DNA from: Prochilodus magdalenae
Taxonomy: Eukaryota > Chordata > Actinopteri > Characiformes > Prochilodontidae
Reading direction: 5' to 3'
Assembly (NCBI GenBank): GCA_024036415.1
Contig: JAMWET010001365.1
Coordinates: forward strand, 435,501-499,500
Length of the DNA stretch: 64,000 nucleotides
Positions 1-10,735 of the stretch are shown here, one piece after another. The translations under genes were made by a program, and so were the position numbers. Under the pieces are notes generated by a model. The model was not told where the DNA came from and did not search any database. It saw only the letters and a program-made list of their open reading frames with translations. Each line of letters opens with the position of its first letter. Positions within the stretch are counted from its first letter, which is position 1.

Positions 1-29
1 ACTTCCATCATATCAGCATTTTCTGTCCA

Positions 30-356
30 TTAGAGCGCACAACCATGTCGTGCTCTCCGGCTGAGGACGGCACTGCTGCCCAGAGTAACCGTACCCTTTC
101 TGCCCAAAGTCATAAAGGTGTAATGAACAACTATGAGAGCCAGAAATAGAGCACATACGGAAACGAACAGGGCTGGCTGCCATACAAATGAATCAATCAG
201 CCTGCCGGGACAGGGCCATACGGGGCATGGCCTGTCATATAACCACTGACACATCAGCAGTGAGGAGGCCAGGCCGAGGAGGAGACTGATGAAAGTTTCT
301 CCAATAAAATACCGCACAATTTCTCTGTGGCTTTCCACATGCGGCACAGCAGGCTT
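30..356 (-). CDS. Terminal exon of an unrecognised membrane protein (partial)
   Basis: Reading leftwards, a GTTTAG acceptor is followed by an open frame of 108 codons ending in TAA at 30-32. The frame opens with Lys-Pro-Ala-Val-Pro and has no ATG near the acceptor, so this looks like the last exon of a longer gene. Two strongly hydrophobic stretches are visible (around ETFISLLLGLASSLLMC and QPALFVSVCALFLALIVV). They are separated by a polar loop with two CP pairs (DRPCPVWPCPG) and followed by a basic tail. Codon use is GC-rich and gene-like compared with the AT-rich flanks. I do not recognise the family and found no upstream exon before pyroxd1. It could be a chance frame, but the membrane pattern and the acceptor argue for a real exon. 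Confidence 0.4.
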   Translation of the reverse strand, partial: KPAVPHVESHREIVRYFIGETFISLLLGLASSLLMCQWLYDRPCPVWPCPGRLIDSFVWQPALFVSVCALFLALIVVHYTFMTLGRKGTVTLGSSAVLSRRARHGCAL

Positions 357-483
357 CTAAACGTCAAACACAAGTCAGCCATGTGATATAACGAAATGCC
401 GTCTACAGAGCACTAATAATATAGTTTGCAATTTCATTCAAGATGTGATTTTTTACAGTGTGGCAAAAATGCATTCAGCTGTG

Positions 484-800
484 CATGACATACAGTCAAA
501 CAAAAAAAAAACTGTTGCACCCAGAAGGAAGTGTCCATGCAGGTTGATGGAGTGACACCAGGCCTTCTGGACTTGTGACGAGGTAAGGCATCACTGCTCA
601 CTGAATGTCCAGAATCGTGGCTGTTGATTCAATCAGGTACAGCAATAAAGCCCATCTATGCTTACGTTACATGAAACTAGAATCATTTGCATGTCTCCCC
701 GACCTACCAGGTTTCATTCCTGTCGGTTCATTCCTTCTGGATGCAGCTATTTGTGCAACTATTCTATTGAATACTTTTTTAGAAATTGATTTTAAAGAAA
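484..800. mobile_element. Degenerate Tc1-superfamily relic, family A, copy 1
   Basis: It begins with a tract ending in GTTGCACCCAGAAGGAAGTG and closes near 725-770 with the inverse motif (CCTTCTGGATGCAGC). This terminal pair recurs at six other places in the window. The interior shares the 'cactgctcactgaatgtcc' block with the copies near 3.3 and 24.7 kb. No usable transposase frame survives. Confidence 0.6.
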
Positions 801-949
801 TCAATAAATGTAAATGCTTCTGTTCTTAGAACAGCAGACAGACCACTGCAGAGTCCTGACATCAACATTACTGAATATGTTTGAGGTTCTTCATATCATG
901 AAAGACAGAAAAACAGGGTTGCGAGTAAATCCTGATCTCCACAAGGCAT

Positions 950-1260
950 TAGACAGATTCACTATAGCAGCTTTCCTAGGACGTGTGCAGTGACTGAGAA
1001 ACAATCTTCTATACCTTGGTAGTTGATGAAAGGCCTGGGAGTCTCTGAAGGCAGGTGTTGTATACCAGTGTTCTTGATGCTCTGACTATGACTGGCACTA
1101 TTCTTTTTTTGGCATTCCACATCCTGCTGATATTCTTTTCCAGGTCCTTGCACATGCTGGGCTGCTCTGTCTCTTTCAATAAGGAGTTCATGCCATCTGA
1201 AATGTCTATATCAGTCACCAGAGATGTCTTTTATTTCTTGGGCAGCATTCTGTCAGGATA
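950..1260 (-). mobile_element. Retrotransposon reverse-transcriptase remnant
   Basis: On the minus strand, two overlapping short frames together read like the end of a fish non-LTR reverse transcriptase. The pattern is an Asp-Ile-x-Ile-x-Asp start, then KDLEKNISRMWNAKKRIVPVIV. It resembles a conserved 'RMW...VPVVVGALG' block I associate with fish and cnidarian retroelements. The match is from memory of that pattern, and stops and frame changes show the copy is dead. Confidence 0.4.
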
Positions 1261-1739
1261 GTTTACCAGTTTTGTCACTACGGGCAAGTCCTACATAGGG
1301 TTTATGCGGTTGGTGTTATAAAAAATTGGCCAGGAAGAGTCAGGAGTCAGGGGTAATAGCATTAACAGCATATAAAAGGTTCATGGAAAATGGAAGAAAA
1401 GAATGTTCTCATGTTCTATTGACTTACATTCAGAGTTAGGTTTGTCCATCACCTGTAAAGGTACTATTGTGAATATATAAAACTGGTTAGAAGATGTTTG
1501 AGAGCCCACATTCTGACAAATACAGCATCACACTTTTAGTTTAGCACATGAAAAAGCAAGGAAGTGTAAATCCTCATTGTCATAGAAGCCAAAGCCTGAT
1601 GGGTATTCAGTTAGTTGCAGTCTGCACCCTCACCACCACTAAATCCAATGTAAATGTTACACCTCCTTTTGTAAGCGGGTCCGTTTCCCCCATTATTCCA
1701 CAAAGTACAAGTCTACTGTTGTGACAAAACCTTGTAGCA

Positions 1740-1870
<131 letters not shown>

Positions 1871-2004
1871 TCATGTGTTCATCTGCCTTGTTTTACATGG
1901 ATTGTCTACTTCAGGAGGTGGTAGCTAATGTTGAGTGACTGGTGCATTGATCAAGCTCTTGCTTCATTGCTGACTGCTGGTCTGTCATGGTCTAGGAGGA
2001 TCAA

Positions 2005-2005
<1 letters not shown>

Positions 2006-2043
<38 letters not shown>
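2006..2043. repeat. (ATT)n microsatellite
   Basis: Twelve or more perfect ATT units. Confidence 0.95.
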
Positions 2044-2701
2044 CAGTTATATTATTTCCTGTCATGTATAGCACAGTTTTAATCTACAAGCTGTAGATTT
2101 TTTTTTTTACACTTTTTGAAAAGTGTAATCATAATCAAGGGAATACACTGTATGTTCTAAAAAGCAGAAACCTCATTCTGACTCACTCCATCCCCGTCTG
2201 TGGTAAACATTATAATTATAATGACAGAGGCGAAACGTTTTTTACCCCGAGGTCACCTCACTTCTCTTTTAATCCAACTGTATCAAACAGCAGCAGCATT
2301 GCAGTTGTTAGTGTATTAGTGAATAATAGGATCATATGTGGTCATGGATAATTTAGTGGATGTGATGTGCTGCAGTGACGTGAGCATCTACACACTCAGC
2401 ACTGGCTGGGTTAAAGGTCGTGGAAGCTGTTTCAGGGAAATTAACATGCCCGGCACATAGTGCCATCAGTTCTATTTTTCCTCCTAGATCAGATGTAGAG
2501 AGGACGTCGGCCTGGGCCAGAATCACGACCCTCCATTTAATGCCCTTAATTAAGTAGAACACTTGAAATAGGGCAATGGAGTTTACTGGAATTGATCATT
2601 TCAGTTCCAAACTGACTCTCCGTGCATAAACTGCAGTTTAAGTGTGACTGAAGGCATTGTGATTTATACACAGTACATCATCTGAAGCAACATGTTTCAT
2701 G

Positions 2702-2727
2702 CACACACACACACACACACACACACA
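2702..2727. repeat. (CA)n microsatellite
   Basis: Thirteen CA units. The surrounding 2050-2900 holds no gene that I can support. Confidence 0.95.
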
Positions 2728-2903
2728 GAATCCAAAATTTTATTCTGAACTGGGTTCAGTATCAGAGTCTGCGGCAGAAATGGTGTTATACATCAGACTT
2801 GCACACCTGGGAACTTTGGCTTGGAACACGTTCCCATCACTTTTTCAGGAAAACAAACGACTGTAATATATGAGTGTACAATTACATAGCAGTAGAAGTC
2901 ACA

Positions 2904-3522
2904 CACTCGTCATAAAGGAATAGTGTTCGGTTGCACTTTTTTTTAATTCTAAGGAAGGTAAATGTTACCAGGAACAATAAAAGATGATAAATTTAGATTG
3001 AAATTTTCTGAGCTACACATACAGAAGTAGTGTCCACAGTTGTATAGAGTACTGTATAGAGTTGTAGAGCTTCCAAATGGTGTCCTACGATAATCCATTA
3101 CTTGCAGCTTGAATATTCTCACACAGCTCCTCTAGATTTTGCGTTCATCAGTGCCTCCACACATGGATTTGTTGGTTCCCTCCACCAAGACAAAAGCGGG
3201 ATTCGTCACTGAAGGTGACCCCCTGCCATTCTGAGTCACTCCATGACAGTCTGGCACTACACCCCTGCAGTCTTTGGCGATGCTGACGTCATGTTTATGG
3301 CAAATGTTATAATGGTCTGCGTGCATGTAGTCTTGCAACTCATTGAGGGCACCACTGCTCACTCAGTCGTGCGTGTTGGGTCAATCAGGTACAGTGATAA
3401 GGCCGGTCCTTGCTTACATCACATGTACAGCTGAGCATTAAAAAAAAATCATTCAAATTTCATTCCTGTCAGTTGATTTCTTCAGGGTGCAATTGTGGAA
3501 CTATCCTTTTTTATGATGAGTG
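2904..3522. mobile_element. Tc1-superfamily relic, family A, copy 2
   Basis: The left end CACTCGTCATAAAGGAATAG with a nearby TTGCAC is the inverse of the right end (GTGCAATTGTGG, then ATGATGAGTG). The interior carries broken transposase pieces on the minus strand, including the 'ggtgtcctacgataatcca' block shared with copies at 24.3 and 31.4 kb. It is about 620 bp, so it is a deletion derivative. Confidence 0.65.
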
Positions 3523-3849
3523 TATTATGAAATATTACATGACATATTTTACTTCCCATCCCTGCTCTACAAATATGCTAGCTAGCATTAGCACTATACT
3601 ACTGTGTCTAGCCTTCGAGTCGAGTTTTTAACTCTTCAGCAAAGCACCATTAATTTAAAGATATTTTTAAGTACAAATCTTCTTTCAGTCTAAAAAAAAT
3701 TCTAATAAATATATAAAAAACATTAAAAAAAAAAAACATCTGTGTTTAACATTTAGTGGATATATGGTATCACTGTTGGAAGTTCATTTATTTATCTGAA
3801 ACGACATTTTAAATACTTTAGAAACCTTAATCGTTGTTGTCCAGCGAGT

Positions 3850-4235
3850 AAGTAATCAATTCGGGCGCCTTTCTGTTCTATGGGAATCAAGTGGTCGACT
3901 TGACGTTCAAAGAATTTCCGTTTCGCGAAGTGAGCCTTGTCGGATGCCGTAGTCTGCTGTCATCGAACAGCATGGAGGCTTTTTGCGCTGCGCGGTGAAA
4001 TATATGGATTGTATTGCTCTAAAAGTGAAGACATTTGAAGTAGAACAAATACCTGGATTAGACAGAATGATGTAGTTAAAAAGAAGAGTAAACTGAACCG
4101 AATAGGGGATTATTAAACGGAGAACTAAACGCTTAGAACTATAATAGAGTGTGTTGAGTGGCCGGAGTCGAGCTGGAGTTGGATACGAGGCGAGACGAGT
4201 AAATACAGATCTCGATCTCTCTCCAATTTAGCGTC
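3850..4235 (+). promoter_or_regulatory. Likely pyroxd1 promoter and 5' UTR
   Basis: CpG dinucleotides rise sharply between about 3860 and 4210 (TTCGCG, GCGCTGCGCGG, GGCGAGACGAG), while the DNA to the left is AT-rich. This lies directly before the pyroxd1 start codon. No TATA box is clear. A GTTTCGCG block at about 3920 and the purine-rich stretch at 4140-4200 are the likely 5' UTR area. The transcription start cannot be placed. Confidence 0.5.
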
Positions 4236-7200
4236 ATGGCAGGGACCTCAAAGTCAGAGAAACGCTTCAGATTTGTGGTGGTAGGTGGCGGCATCGCTGG
4301 TGTAACCTGTGCAGAGCAGGTAAGCGTTGCAGCCTGATGTTGGTCTATTTACACTGTCTCTTTACTTCGGTACAGGACTGTGAGTAGATCCCAGAAAAAT
4401 GGATTTCAGGTTTTCGGGAGTTGAGTCGACTCCCAGGCTCTGAACTCGATATATACAGTATATAGCTTCCAGCTTCATTTGTAGTTTAGAAAACGTGAAA
4501 TTTAAAGTTAAGTTTTTTTTAATCGAATATTTCTTATACAATTAAACATAAAGTGGCTAAACACAGCCACCTGTAAGAGCTGTTTCAGGAGAATCGGGAG
4601 AATAGAGTTTAGGGGCTCCATAGCTGTCCTTTATAGAGTTAGGCCCAGAAATATTTGGACAGTGACACAGTCATCCTGATTTGGGCTCTGCATGCCACCA
4701 TATTGGATTTGCAATGAAACAACCGAGATGATTTGATTCAAGGAGAACAAAAATATATGAAATCCTATTTCCCCCAATTGGCAAACAAGCATGTGTGTTG
4801 ATGGCATGAAAATGTTACCAAAAAAATAACAGTTTATTTCTTAATATGACCTTCCAATAACTTGAAGATGCTTCCTTTTGATCATCTACCCTGTGGAGTT
4901 TTTTTCTGATACATTTTTTCTGTACAGTATTGATCATTAGCTAGTTGTGTGAATCAGGTGCTGGGAAAACACAAAACTGTGTCTTGTAGGTGGAAAACAG
5001 AAAGGAATGTGGAAAATGCTATTATTTATTGAAGCTGTTTTTCTCCTCCTCACATTGGAGTCATACCTCATGTATTTTCTATTACTGGCCAGCTTGCATC
5101 ACAGTTCCCTTCTGAGGACATTGCTCTGCTGACCGCTGCTCCTCTGGTGAAGACTGTGACAAATTTCAGACAGGTTGGTTGCACAAATGATCATTTATTC
5201 AATAACTTGATGGCTACTAATCTGGCCATACTAGCTCTGGCTTCCAATGTCCATCCACATGAAAAGGCAGATGAAACGCACTGCTGCTCACAAGCATACA
5301 ACAAACATACAGCAGTAAAATAATTCACATTAACATTGTAATAATGTGGAACAGTGGCAGTTTTGCTGCATGCATTTGTATGTATGAATAAACAAGCAAA
5401 CAAACCTTAACAGAGGGAAAAACGCTACACACGTAGACACTCAGAAGCTTAACAATACTGTTTGAGTATATACTAATCTTTTCTGAAGGTTTCCAAGACC
5501 TTAGAGGACTTCGCTGTGGAAGAGCAGCCAGCCTGTGTTTTGGAGGAGAAGTATCCAAACCTTAAAGTTATTCAGTCGTCAGTTCAAGTTCTCCATGCAA
5601 AGCAACATGTGAGTCGAAGCAAAATCTAGAGTGCTTGAAAGGGCTGGAATGTTGAAAATGTGTTTATGACACTGTTTTTGCATGCAGATGGTGCAGGCTG
5701 AGAACGGGCAGGCATTTCATTATGAGAAGGTGTGTCTCTGTAGTGGTGCCAGGCCTAAGCTCCTTATTCAGGATCACCCAAACTTGCTGGGCATACGAGA
5801 CACGGACAGTGCCCAGGTGTGTTGTAGCGATACAATATACAGTTCATTGCTAAGCTACTGCAGAAACTCAGTGAGCATTTTATGAAGGTCTCTTCTTTTC
5901 ACAGGAATTCCAGAAGCACTTGTCCAAAGCTAAGCGCATGGTAGTTGTTGGAAATGGAGGAATTGCCTTGGAATTGGTGTGAGTATCCATTCAATTCATT
6001 TTTAGCCGTTATGGGAATTTTGTCCAATGATAATGATTCTGCTGTCTGATTTGCTGGTAAATAAAATACTTATATTCTTTAGCAGGTAACACAGTAAATA
6101 CAGTATTGTTCAAGAGTTAGAGACCATTCGTCCATTTATTTAAATTCCAATCAAAACAGCCATAAAAGTACAAGTCATTCTATTAGTCTAAGTAAAAAAA
6201 ACAACAGAAAGCATAAATTTAACAGAAATTCATTTCTTAGAGGACAGAACTTCTCCCTTAGCCATTTTAGATGCATGTGAGGCAGCTATGGTGTGTTTGG
6301 GCAGTGACTTATGTGAATGTTACTGTGTTTGACATCATGTCTTGGAAAGAGAGCCTCTTTAAAATATCTTCACCATGTTGATGCTTTCATCTACGCTGGA
6401 TTCATGAATCATACATATACATACCTATGGGACAAATCCCAGCAGTGCTACATGACCAGATGCCCCCTTGTGGCTGAATTTGTGATCATACTTGTATCCA
6501 CCCTTTCTTTGTGCTGTGTTTCTATGGCTGTAGGTATGAAGTAGAAGGCTGTGAGGTGGTCTGGGCTATAAAGGACAAGGCCATAGGGAACACATTCTTT
6601 GACGCAGGAGCTGCCCAGTTTCTTATCCCCTCACTGGAGGCAGACAAACCAGAGAAAGCACTACCCTGCAAGAGAGCGCGCTACACCACTGATAAAGCCA
6701 CAGCCTCTAATGAAGGTAAATATTACAAGTCTAACTGGAGCATGAGGTCTGGTCTCTGAACTGTCAGTGTCTGTTTGCTTTTTTTTGCTCATGGTTTTAG
6801 AGCTTACTTATTCCTATAACTCAGGTACATATTGCTGCCTATGTTTAAAATACTTAATATTATACTTTATAATATTTCATGCTAATGTGTGGTGTTTTCT
6901 AACAGGATCAAAACAGCTTGGTAGTGCCCTAGGTCCAGACTGGCATGAGGGCATCAACCTCAGAGGAACAGAGGAGGTGTGTTTGCTTGTCTTTAATGTA
7001 GCACTACAAACGACCATCATAAATTACATCATATGGACCATATTTTCGATTCTTGCCACATTCCTGATGTTTTTTTCTGCCACAGGTGTCCCACAGAGTC
7101 CATGTAGAATATGAGTGTGAGATTAAAACAATCTACTCACAGCAAGACTTCATGAAATCTCCACTCTATACTCAGGAAACAGACTTAGGTCAGTATAAAG

Positions 7201-10026
7201 CTGTGATAAAATGTTTCCATATTTCTCTAAATGATATAATGGGCATGTAGGTGTGAACATGTGCAGACTAAGTCAAATGTTGTCTAAAAAAAGACCTAGT
7301 CTGGTGCTGCTACAGTGTTGAGAAAGATTGGCATAATCTTCTCTGTAACAAATGAAAGTAGAATACAATGTTTTTGCAGTTTAAGGGAATTTTATCTATT
7401 TAGGGTAAATTAATGTTAAAGCTGTGTAAAGTGTTCATTAACAACAAAAAATAGGTTAATAGGTTACGTTTGACTGATTGTACTGACCTGACAACATTTG
7501 TTATACATAATTGATGTCACAGTCTGTTTTTGTATAGGTATTACAGTCACAGGGAAGACCTGTTGGTCAAACAGCTCACAGCAGGGACCGATGTATGGAC
7601 AAGACTTAATTCATTACTCTTCTATACCTCAGGCTTGTGGCCAGTTTATGCCCATTTAACCAACGGGAAGACATTTGGCTGTGACTTCATCGTCAGTGCC
7701 ACAGGTGTGGTGCCAAACACTGAACCTTTTCTCCATGGCAACCAGGTAAGATAAAACAACTTGGTTAGTATTGTCACAAATTTAATTTCTTGTTTCAGTA
7801 TTTTATTCTCACTGTCACTTCAGAAATGGCATTTTTGTTGATTTTCAATAATAATAAATGACAGTAATCAGGTGTTTAAAGCTTACGACTGTACAAATCT
7901 ATATTCTCAGTTTGGGGAGTAAATGTCCAAATGAAATAAAAGCACTTTGCATACTGTTGGCAGCTCAAAGTGCTTTATAGACAGTTGACATTAATTATGG
8001 GGAAGAATACTACTAAATAAATAAACAAATACATACATCTATACACATACATATGACTTCACTCACAGATACATACATATGAATAGCATGTTCATGTATG
8101 TTAATGTAAACAGAGTTAAAGAGATATGTTTTGAAATGTTTATTAAACGTGAGCACTGAGCCTGACTGTCTAATAGAAGTGGGAATTAAGTTCCTCAGTT
8201 TAGAAGCATAATAACTGATAGAGGTCTCTCCATGTTTACTGTATTATACAGACGGTATTTGCAGAAAGCCAGCATCTGCAGATACAAGATCACACACTGG
8301 AACATAAACCGAGAGACATTCTGTGATGTAAACAGTTGCTAGATTATTCAGTAGCAGAACCTCTGTTAGTGGGATTTCTAGTAGAACGACAGCTCTAAGT
8401 TAACAGCGGTGAAAACCTTTAGGCCTTTTTAAAACATTTATTTTACCTGGTATTAATCGGTTTTACAGTTACTCACTGACCTAGAGCTCCTGCTGGTTTT
8501 TCAGTCAGTGACACATCCAGGGCTTTCAGAAGACCCAGAATGATGAAACTTTAAATCAAATGTGATTGTTTCTACTGTCACTTCCTAAAATGTGCTAGGC
8601 CTTCTGACTAGCAGTTACTCTCTGCGATCCTTTTTTGGCCCATTAAGATGAAAGTTTTACTTTTACACTAGTTCGGAGGCTAGAAGGTGTTGTTGTTGAA
8701 AATAATTGCTTCAGTTGGGTCAGTCATGCTATCAGTCATTCTGGAATGAGTGAACGAGTGAGCAGTACAATCAGGTCAGAAAGGTCAGCAATTATATGTG
8801 AGTACATAGACTTTACTTATTCATATAACTCAAATAAAATACGATACAGTGTAACTAATCATTCACCCCTTTTTTGCAAAGCAGAGAGGGCCTGCCTCCT
8901 CTCCAATTTACTGTCTGGCTCCAGTGAAGTGATTGCGTGAATTGGCCACTTTCTTTAACTGCCTTCATTCTAAGTTTCTATACGTACAACTCTTATTTTT
9001 GTTTACTTCCTACAACTAGTTTGAGCTGGCAGAGGATCATGGGCTGAAGGTTAATGAACACATGCAGACATCTGAACCAGACGTGTATGCAGCTGGAGAC
9101 GTGTGCACGGCAGGCTGGGAGCATAGCGCCCTCTGGCAGCAGGTACAATCAATTAACATTGAATAATTAATCAGGCTCAGTGCATGAAATTCCAGTGGCT
9201 AGCTAATTACCACACAACGTTTTTCAGCTGAAGTTTCTCTTTTCATGTGCAAGATGAACACAGATCATTTTCACCATATCCAAATCCCAGCCACTTATCA
9301 TGAACATAGAGCATTTCTGATCTGTAGGATGTGTGCTGAGTAGTGTTGAATGATTGTGTCTTCCTCTTGTGGTAGATGCGTTTGTGGACACAGGCAAGGC
9401 AGATGGGTTGGTATGCCGCACGCTGCATAGCCGCCGACGTGTTGGGGGAGTCTATCGAGCTGGACTTCTGCTTTGAACTCTTTTCACACATCACAAAGTT
9501 CTTCAATTACAAGGTGAAGTTATTCTCCTCTTTCATCCTCACCTCAGTTTTCTCCTTCCTCCGCGTTTTGGCATTTTGCGTAGTTCCCGTGAATGTCTTC
9601 AGAATTTGCAACCTTTTTATCGCTTTCTTCATCCACTGACACTCCTACAAGTCCCACAGGCATGACTGCTGTGGGATTTTTCACAGAAATGAATGAAAAG
9701 CGAACTGAAAGCCTCTTCTCTACATTGTATTGTAAATACTGTTTTGTGACGCTGTTCTTCCTGTGCTTGTCCTCCAGGTGGTGCTATTGGGGAAGTTTAA
9801 CGCGCAGGGCTTAGGGTCGGATCATGAGCTGCTGGTTCGCTGCACTAAAGGACATGAGTATGTAAAGGTTGTACTGAGCGGTGGACGCATGATGGGGGCC
9901 CTCCTCATCGGAGACACTGATTTAGAAGAGACATTTGAAAACCTCATTCTCAACCAAATGGACCTGTCCTCATACGGCGAGGAGCTTCTGAACCCAAATA
10001 TCGACATAGAGGACTACTTTGACTGA
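4236..10026 (+). CDS. pyroxd1: Pyridine nucleotide-disulphide oxidoreductase domain protein 1
   Basis: Class I flavoprotein oxidoreductase. The human protein is nuclear/cytoplasmic and linked to myopathy, and is reported to protect the tRNA ligase complex from oxidation. Twelve coding exons give 488 aa (human about 500): 4236-4319, 5093-5173, 5489-5608, 5688-5816, 5905-5978, 6534-6715, 6906-6976, 7086-7188, 7633-7745, 9020-9142, 9376-9513, 9778-10026. Phases agree at every junction. FAD-binding Rossmann loop GGGIAG is at residues 17-22, the second nucleotide-binding loop GNGGIA at 154-159, and the second FAD motif YAAGD at 342-346. The ending [11 protein letters not shown] matches the family. 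As in the family, no redox CxxC is present. The start is the first in-frame ATG, 13 residues before the Rossmann strand. Exon 9 could begin earlier (see findings). All key motifs are intact, so the gene looks functional. Confidence 0.95.
4636..4960. mobile_element. Tc1-type terminal-repeat fragment in pyroxd1 intron 1
   Basis: The stretch AGTTAGGCCCAGAAATATTT followed by GGACAGTGACACAGTC is a terminal-repeat signature common in fish Tc1-like non-autonomous elements. No matching right end was found before exon 2, so it is partial. Confidence 0.5.
6095..6290. repeat. Interspersed repeat fragment in pyroxd1 intron 5
   Basis: GTTCAAGAGTTAGAGACCAT followed by an AT-rich stretch resembles the end of a fish DNA transposon. 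No partner end is visible, so the class is uncertain. Confidence 0.3.
7746..9019 (+). other. pyroxd1 intron 9, with old repeat fragments
   Basis: This 1.27-kb intron holds a 'cagctcaaagtgctttatag' piece near 7962-7981, a run of ACATA-type imperfect repeats at 8020-8110, and otherwise unremarkable AT-rich DNA. No extra exon is supported. Confidence 0.5.
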
Positions 10027-10246
10027 TCATGCTTATTTTGCCAAGTCTAGTATCTTGGGGAACTTATGGCCGGCTTGAGATTTAAGTAATCTGACAGGGA
10101 GGAAACACTCCAAGCGGTGCAGTGCAATATCTCAAGACATCAAATAAGAATGTTCATTTATTAAAGAAATTAACACCTTACTGAGGTTTTGAAGTTTACA
10201 ATTTGCATGCTCGGTGATATTCTAATCACGAGATCTTGATGTAAAA

Positions 10247-10252
10247 AATAAA
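10247..10252 (+). terminator. pyroxd1 polyadenylation signal
   Basis: AATAAA lies 221 bp after the pyroxd1 stop. A second AATAAA at 10492-10497 is a possible distal site. Between here and 10736 there is no gene; the neighbouring PARP gene ends on the opposite strand. Confidence 0.7.
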
Positions 10253-10735
10253 TATATTTTGATCTATTGTTGTAAATGTCTCACGTCAATGTCTAAGGGC
10301 TATAAGAAGATCCAGTCCTGCTGGATATTCAGAAAAATTATGGAATCCAGTCCTGCTGGATATTCAGAAAAAATATGCTCATAGAACTTCTACTAGCTGT
10401 CCTGTTCAAAAAAAGAATCTGTATTTGATTAGACAGACTTTTTCACTAGCTGTAGCCATTTGGGTCTTGTAAGTAAAAAAAAAATTTAAATAATAAACCT
10501 GGCATATGTGTATTATTTAATATCTAAAATTATCTGAAATAGTTTTTAACACATTTGTGAAACATCGAAAGAAGCTAACCCAAAAATTCTATACACAAAT
10601 TATTGCCAAGGACAAGTACGTCTCTGGTGGCCTCGGATTATCTTTAGATGACTCGCCTTTAAGTTCAGAATTCTTTCCGTATCCATGTTTACACCAGCCA
10701 TTACAATACCTGTCATGAAATTAGCCACCTAGTCA

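Noticed and set aside
2353..2562. 69-codon minus-strand frame with fairly balanced composition
   Set aside because: No motif, acceptor or donor of note. It could be conserved non-coding DNA, but that cannot be judged from one sequence.
7538..7632. Exon 9 of pyroxd1 starting after TATAG at 7537
   Set aside because: Phase from exon 8 does not fit; it would shift the frame before the WPVY motif.
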